Part shown: one piece after another, positions 33,800 to 37,130 of the stretch
Position numbering within the stretch: the stretch's first letter is position 1
Layout of the letters: every line of letters begins with the position of its first letter
Assembly: GCA_017648065.1 (NCBI GenBank)
Contig: JAGCJJ010000091.1
Span: forward strand, 1-37,130
Length of the DNA: 37,130 nt
Reading direction: 5' to 3'
DNA from: Kiritimatiellia bacterium
GTDB lineage: Bacteria; Verrucomicrobiota; Kiritimatiellia; RFP12; UBA3636
Translations under genes and position numbers: made by a program
The notes under the pieces: generated by a model
What the model was told of the DNA's origin: nothing
Seen by the model: the letters and a program-made list of their open reading frames with translations, nothing else
The model's database searches: none

Positions 33800-34714
33800 T
33801 TATTGCTCTATATCTGAACAATTATTTTGTGGTATCAAAACCTTTAGCATATTTTGCTTTACAGAAACATTGAGCTCTTTACCTGCCTCAATAAGCTCAC
33901 CATCGAGCAGTATTGGAACAGGATCCTCTCGAACAAGCGTTGCAGAAGCAACCTTCTTCATCGTAACATAAGGAAGACTCTTAAGTCCTGTTTCAAAAAC
34001 ACGAGTTATATGAGCTAGCATCATTGGCGCATAAATTGTTTCAGCATAAACTAGCTCTAGCTTTCCATCGCAACCACTAGCCTCTACATCAATAAATGCT
34101 CCGCCACCCCATCCAGATAAATTACCAAGAGTAAGCAATAATGGCTTTTTAATAACTACATCTTCCTCGCCCGGAATCAAAATTCTTGTCTTAGAAGATT
34201 TGTATGTAAAGAAAGAACCTATACCAGCCATTACATATGAACCAACACCACGCACAGGGAAACGATTATATAAATCAACCATATCTGTTTCCCAAGCAAT
34301 GCTTGCACTAACAAGAAATGGATGTTCGTTAATATAGCCAACATCCATACCTACAACTGTAGAATTTGCTAGCTCCTTAACAGCATCAGATGGCTTCAAT
34401 GATTGACTAAAATGGCGTGCCAATCCATTACCACTGCCTAAAGGGATAACACCTAGAACAACATTTGTTCCTATCAGCTTCTTACCAATGCTTGCAATTG
34501 TTCCATCACCACCACCAGCAATGATGCAATCAACGCCATCAGCTATTGCTAAATCAACAAGCCTATCTGACTCTTCCTTTGAGCTAGGAAAATACCAAGC
34601 AATATCATTAGAAACCCCACTCCAATGCTTTGCAAATGCTGCTTGCACCTGCATAAATGAAGTTCCAATGCCTGAACGACGATTAAAAAATACACGTACT
34701 TTCTTAAATTTCAA
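33800..34714 (-). CDS. Diacylglycerol/lipid kinase family protein (DagK/YegS-like)
   Basis: This 304-residue protein has the DAGK catalytic fold: NRRSG at the start, GGGDGT (67-72) for nucleotide binding and PLGSGNGLAR (91-100). The C-terminal beta-rich part has DGELIEAGKELNVSVKQNMLKVLIP, as in YegS/BmrU-type kinases. These phosphorylate diacylglycerol or related lipids at the membrane for phospholipid recycling. The start is a TTG (34714), supported by AGGGG 7 bases upstream; no better ATG exists before the first conserved motif. It lies 37 bases after the epimerase gene and 30 bases before the ankyrin-MORN gene, so the three may form an operon. Confidence 0.92.
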   Translation of the reverse strand: MKFKKVRVFFNRRSGIGTSFMQVQAAFAKHWSGVSNDIAWYFPSSKEESDRLVDLAIADGVDCIIAGGGDGTIASIGKKLIGTNVVLGVIPLGSGNGLARHFSQSLKPSDAVKELANSTVVGMDVGYINEHPFLVSASIAWETDMVDLYNRFPVRGVGSYVMAGIGSFFTYKSSKTRILIPGEEDVVIKKPLLLTLGNLSGWGGGAFIDVEASGCDGKLELVYAETIYAPMMLAHITRVFETGLKSLPYVTMKKVASATLVREDPVPILLDGELIEAGKELNVSVKQNMLKVLIPQNNCSDIEQ

Positions 34715-34751
34715 TGCTTAGCCCCTAACAGCTCAGTTGGCCTAAAAATAA

Positions 34752-35723
34752 CTATTTTACTTCTTGTCCATTCTTAATGAGCTGCTCACGTACCCAAGCA
34801 TATGTCTTTTTCATACCTTCACGTAGTGAGTACTCTGGCTGCCAGCCAATTGATGTAATGCGATCAATAGCAAAATTACGAGATGCAACACCTACTGGAC
34901 CATCTACAGACTTGAAACCAACTGTCTTTCCTGCTGCTTCAGCAGTATATTGAAGAAGCTGGCGAACTGTTACATTTTCCAATGTTCCAATATTAACAGC
35001 GCCCTCTAAATCGGAATGCATTAACATGTAAACTGCACGAACTAAATCTTCGATGTAAATGAAATTACGAACAGCTAAGCCATCTCCCCAAATTTCAACA
35101 TCTCCACCATCCTCAGTTAAAGCAACCTTACGGGAAAGTGCTGCAGGAGCTTTTTCTCGACCACCCTCATAAGAGCTATCTGGTCCATAGCAATTTTGGA
35201 AGCGAGCAATACGAGCAATCATGCCATATTTACGACTAAATGCTTGAAGCATACGCTCAGAATAAAGCTTTTCCCAACCATACTCATTATCAGGAAGTGC
35301 TGGATATGCTGCAGTTTCATCAATCATAGGCTCGCCATGTTTCATATCGCGATAAACACATACTGATGAAGAGAAGAAGTAACGTTTAACGCCTATCTTT
35401 GCTGCTTCAGAAATCATATTCACATTGATAAGAATGCTGTTATGCATGATTTCACATTCTGCATTTTTAATAAAGCCCATGCCACCCATATCAGCAGCAA
35501 GCTGATAAACCTCATCAAAAGGTTTTCCACTATCAAGAGCTAGAGCTTTCTCACAATTTTCACGTTCACGCAAATCTAAAACAAGAAAATCATCTGCTTC
35601 TGTAGGAGAGAATTCTGGTAATTTACGATCAACACCACGAACCCAATAGCCCTTCTCTCTCAAAAATCTTACTAAGTGTGAGCCAATAAACCCACCTGCA
35701 CCACAAACTAATGCTGTTTTCAT
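34752..35723 (-). CDS. GDP-mannose 3,5-epimerase-like NAD-dependent sugar epimerase
   Basis: I take the start at 35723 (MKTALVCGAGGFIGSH), where the Rossmann fold begins and AGAAG lies upstream, over an ATG at 35792 with an unconvincing 23-residue extension. The 323-residue extended SDR has GAGGFIGSH (8-16), AADMGGMGFI (76-85), SSSVCVY (118-124), Tyr148 and Lys152 (YxxxK), and GGREKAPAA (187-195). Cys122, Tyr148, Lys152 and Lys191 align with the catalytic Cys145, Tyr174, Lys178 and Lys217 of plant GDP-mannose 3,5-epimerase. It would convert GDP-D-mannose to GDP-L-galactose or GDP-L-gulose for surface glycans. A related UDP-sugar epimerase is possible but less likely given GGREKAPAA. Confidence 0.82.
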   Translation of the reverse strand: MKTALVCGAGGFIGSHLVRFLREKGYWVRGVDRKLPEFSPTEADDFLVLDLRERENCEKALALDSGKPFDEVYQLAADMGGMGFIKNAECEIMHNSILINVNMISEAAKIGVKRYFFSSSVCVYRDMKHGEPMIDETAAYPALPDNEYGWEKLYSERMLQAFSRKYGMIARIARFQNCYGPDSSYEGGREKAPAALSRKVALTEDGGDVEIWGDGLAVRNFIYIEDLVRAVYMLMHSDLEGAVNIGTLENVTVRQLLQYTAEAAGKTVGFKSVDGPVGVASRNFAIDRITSIGWQPEYSLREGMKKTYAWVREQLIKNGQEVK

Positions 35724-35870
35724 ATTAATTCTTCTATTTAGATGTACACCAAAAATTTCAATTATATTAACAAAATAACGGAAAAAATTCAATTATAAAT
35801 AAAGCATTTTAATATAAGAATTTAACATAAATTTCGCAGCAAAATATAAGTACAAAGGCTTAATATACAA

Positions 35871-35909
35871 AATCAGCCACCAAAAATAATAATTTTGGAG
35901 GGGCTGATT
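35871..35909 (-). terminator. Stem-loop terminator after the HAD phosphatase gene
   Basis: AATCAGCC pairs with GGCTGATT, and inner CCAAAA with TTTTGG, with small bulges between. It lies 24 bases after the stop codon. The minus-strand U-tract after the stem is short (ATTTTG), so efficiency is uncertain. Confidence 0.6.
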
Positions 35910-35932
35910 CTGTCATATATTTGCACATTTTA

Positions 35933-36694
35933 TTACAATGTAAGCTGAGAAAGCTCAGCATAATCCTCTACCACAAAGTCTGGCTTTATTTTTGCTGTGG
36001 CACAATCTTCGCGCTTGGAATATCCTGTCAGAATTAGCACAGTGCGCACACCAGCTGCAGCTGCTGCAGGTATATCTGTCTCTAAATTATCGCCTATCGC
36101 GACTGCTTCTTCGGCTGTAACACCTGCCTGCTCCAATGCTGCATCCATAAGTGCTCGCTCTGGCTTTCCTAGCATTACTGGAGCAACATCTGTGGCTGTC
36201 TGCACCGCAGCCACAATGCTGCCTGAGCCTGGAGCAATGCGACCATTCAAATGCAAGCGATGATCTGGATTTGTTGCTATAAACCTCGCTCCTTTAAGGA
36301 TATACGTTGCTGCTTTGGCTAATTTTGAATATGTAAATTCGCGATCAATGCTTACAACAACATAATCAGGCTGCTCATCTTCTACAATTGTATGACCTGC
36401 CTCTTTTAATGCAATGCGTAAGCCATCCTCACCTACTACATACACCTTGGATGGTGTTGAAATATAGGAAGCAGCAGCAAGAGCTGTAGTCATCACATCG
36501 GAAAGTTCACATGGTATACCATAGCCACGAAGCTGCTCTACCACTAACTCAGGCACACGATTGGACCGATTTGTCACAAACATTGTACGAATGCCATTTG
36601 CATGACATTGTTTGATATACTCTGCGGCACCTGGCACCTCTTTTTCACCTAAATATACGGTGCCATCTAAATCAAAAATTATTAGCTTTGTCAT
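35933..36694 (-). CDS. HAD-IIA family phosphatase (NagD-like)
   Basis: This 253-residue cytosolic phosphatase has motif I DLDGTVYLG (nucleophile Asp8, acid Asp10), motif II TNRSN (Thr41), the Lys177 of GKPERALMDAALEQ (motif III) and motif IV GDNLETDI (Asp202, Asp207). A C2-type cap domain sits between motifs II and III, as in the NagD/AraL/phosphoglycolate-phosphatase group. Substrates in this group include nucleotide monophosphates and sugar phosphates; the one here cannot be read. The start ATG is 3 bases after the stop of the branching-enzyme gene (TAGAGAATG), so translation is probably coupled. That context suggests, without proving, a sugar-phosphate clean-up role. Confidence 0.92.
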   Translation of the reverse strand: MTKLIIFDLDGTVYLGEKEVPGAAEYIKQCHANGIRTMFVTNRSNRVPELVVEQLRGYGIPCELSDVMTTALAAASYISTPSKVYVVGEDGLRIALKEAGHTIVEDEQPDYVVVSIDREFTYSKLAKAATYILKGARFIATNPDHRLHLNGRIAPGSGSIVAAVQTATDVAPVMLGKPERALMDAALEQAGVTAEEAVAIGDNLETDIPAAAAAGVRTVLILTGYSKREDCATAKIKPDFVVEDYAELSQLTL

Positions 36695-36697
36695 TCT

Positions 36698-37130
36698 CTA
36701 GTCATTTCGCTTTAGAACTAATGCACAGCGCGATGGAACATACAAGCTTATATGTAGCACCTGCTCATTTCCCCATAGCGATGGCATTGTAAAATATGTC
36801 TGTGGCATAGAAACACGTTCATGTCCACCAAACTTGACAGAATCCGTTGTAAGCAATAGCTTATAATCACCAGGAGGAACCATAAGCTTCCAATCCGTAT
36901 AGGATTTTGTTGGGTGGAAGTTAAATATAAAGAATAAATTACCACGAGAAAATGCAAGCAACTTCTCTTCCCCACTTGCATATAACTGGCGGGTATATTC
37001 TGTGAGAACCTCGCTATTCTCATTAAACAGCTTTAGCATTGCCTCATCAAAATCTGCCAAAGAAGAGAATTGCAGCAGTGGGTTATCACGCAAGCTCCAC
37101 AAACGGCGTGCATGCGCATAGGAAAATCCA
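36698..37130 (-). CDS. glgB: 1,4-alpha-glucan branching enzyme, C-terminal part (5' end beyond window)
   Basis: The frame is open to the right edge and ends at TAG (36698-36700). About 144 residues are seen: GFSYAHARRLWSLRDNPLLQF, then FDEAMLKLF, LLAFSRGNLFFIFNFHPTKSYTDW, PGDYKLLLTTDSVKFGGHERV and LYVPSRCALVLKR. This matches the C-terminal end of eukaryote-type branching enzymes (GH13_8: 'vfvFNFHp..Sy.dYriG', 'LdSD...FGG', 'PSR.alVl'). These make alpha-1,6 branches in glycogen. The catalytic barrel lies outside. A TTG at 37102 could be misread as a start, but the conserved sequence continues upstream. It is followed 3 bases later by the NagD-like gene. Confidence 0.88.
   Translation of the reverse strand, partial: GFSYAHARRLWSLRDNPLLQFSSLADFDEAMLKLFNENSEVLTEYTRQLYASGEEKLLAFSRGNLFFIFNFHPTKSYTDWKLMVPPGDYKLLLTTDSVKFGGHERVSMPQTYFTMPSLWGNEQVLHISLYVPSRCALVLKRND

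Noticed and set aside
37100-37130. TTG at 37102 as the start of a 134-residue gene
   Set aside because: The conserved branching-enzyme sequence (YAHARRLWSLRDN) continues upstream of it to the window edge, so the gene is truncated rather than small.

Overview
The window looks like chromosomal DNA of an AT-rich member of the Verrucomicrobiota/Lentisphaerota branch (PVC group), probably an anaerobe. This is an inference from gene content. The pointers are tandem bactofilins, a LacI regulator paired with a very large modular secreted glycosidase, a DUF2341/LamG/beta-helix surface protein, stacked GspE/PilB/PilT ATPases, a glycyl-radical enzyme and a eukaryote-type glycogen branching enzyme. There are no phage, transposase or CRISPR signatures. 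Most genes lie on the minus strand; the GNAT gene, the LacI-glycosidase pair and all five tRNAs are on the plus strand.

Layout. 1-723 is the N-terminal part of a pyruvate formate-lyase-type glycyl-radical enzyme running off the left edge. 755-2862 (minus) holds two bactofilins, one fused to a zinc ribbon, followed by a membrane-anchored tyrosine/dual-specificity phosphatase. 2967-5627 carries argC, a polyprenyl diphosphate synthase and a metallo-beta-lactamase-fold hydrolase. 5765-7623 holds a GspC/PilP-like envelope protein and a zinc-ribbon/PTS EIIA fusion. 7856-8029 has tRNA-Ala(GGC) and tRNA-Val(GAC). 8220-10970 encodes a 916-residue secreted beta-rich protein. After a GNAT acetyltransferase (11367-12371, plus) come carB, a YbaY-like lipoprotein and trxB on the minus strand. 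17518-18099 has tRNA-Ser(GGA), tRNA-Leu(TAA) and tRNA-Leu(CAA). 18190-22731 (minus) is a three-ATPase operon of the type IV pilus / type II secretion family (GspE-like, PilT, PilB-like).

23207-28432 (plus) is the main accessory locus. A LacI-family regulator, preceded by an unusually palindrome-rich leader that includes a LacI-type operator, is followed by a secreted 1378-residue multi-module protein. That protein has a clan GH-A-like glycosidase core, a duplicated N-terminal module and carbohydrate-binding-like C-terminal domains. This reads as a self-contained polysaccharide-use unit.

28519-37130 (minus) holds hrpA, a secreted ankyrin-MORN protein, a diacylglycerol-kinase-family lipid kinase, a GDP-mannose 3,5-epimerase-like enzyme, a NagD-type HAD phosphatase, and the C-terminal end of a branching enzyme leaving the right edge.

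The most unusual items are the zinc-ribbon/EIIA fusion, the zinc-ribbon/bactofilin fusion, a GspE paralogue with its RQDPD and EDPVEY motifs altered, a thioredoxin reductase lacking the usual NADPH 2'-phosphate motif, the ankyrin-MORN secreted protein, and the palindromic leader of the LacI gene. I did not find a wholly new system that sequence reading alone could defend. All family calls come from motif recognition by eye, without database searches.
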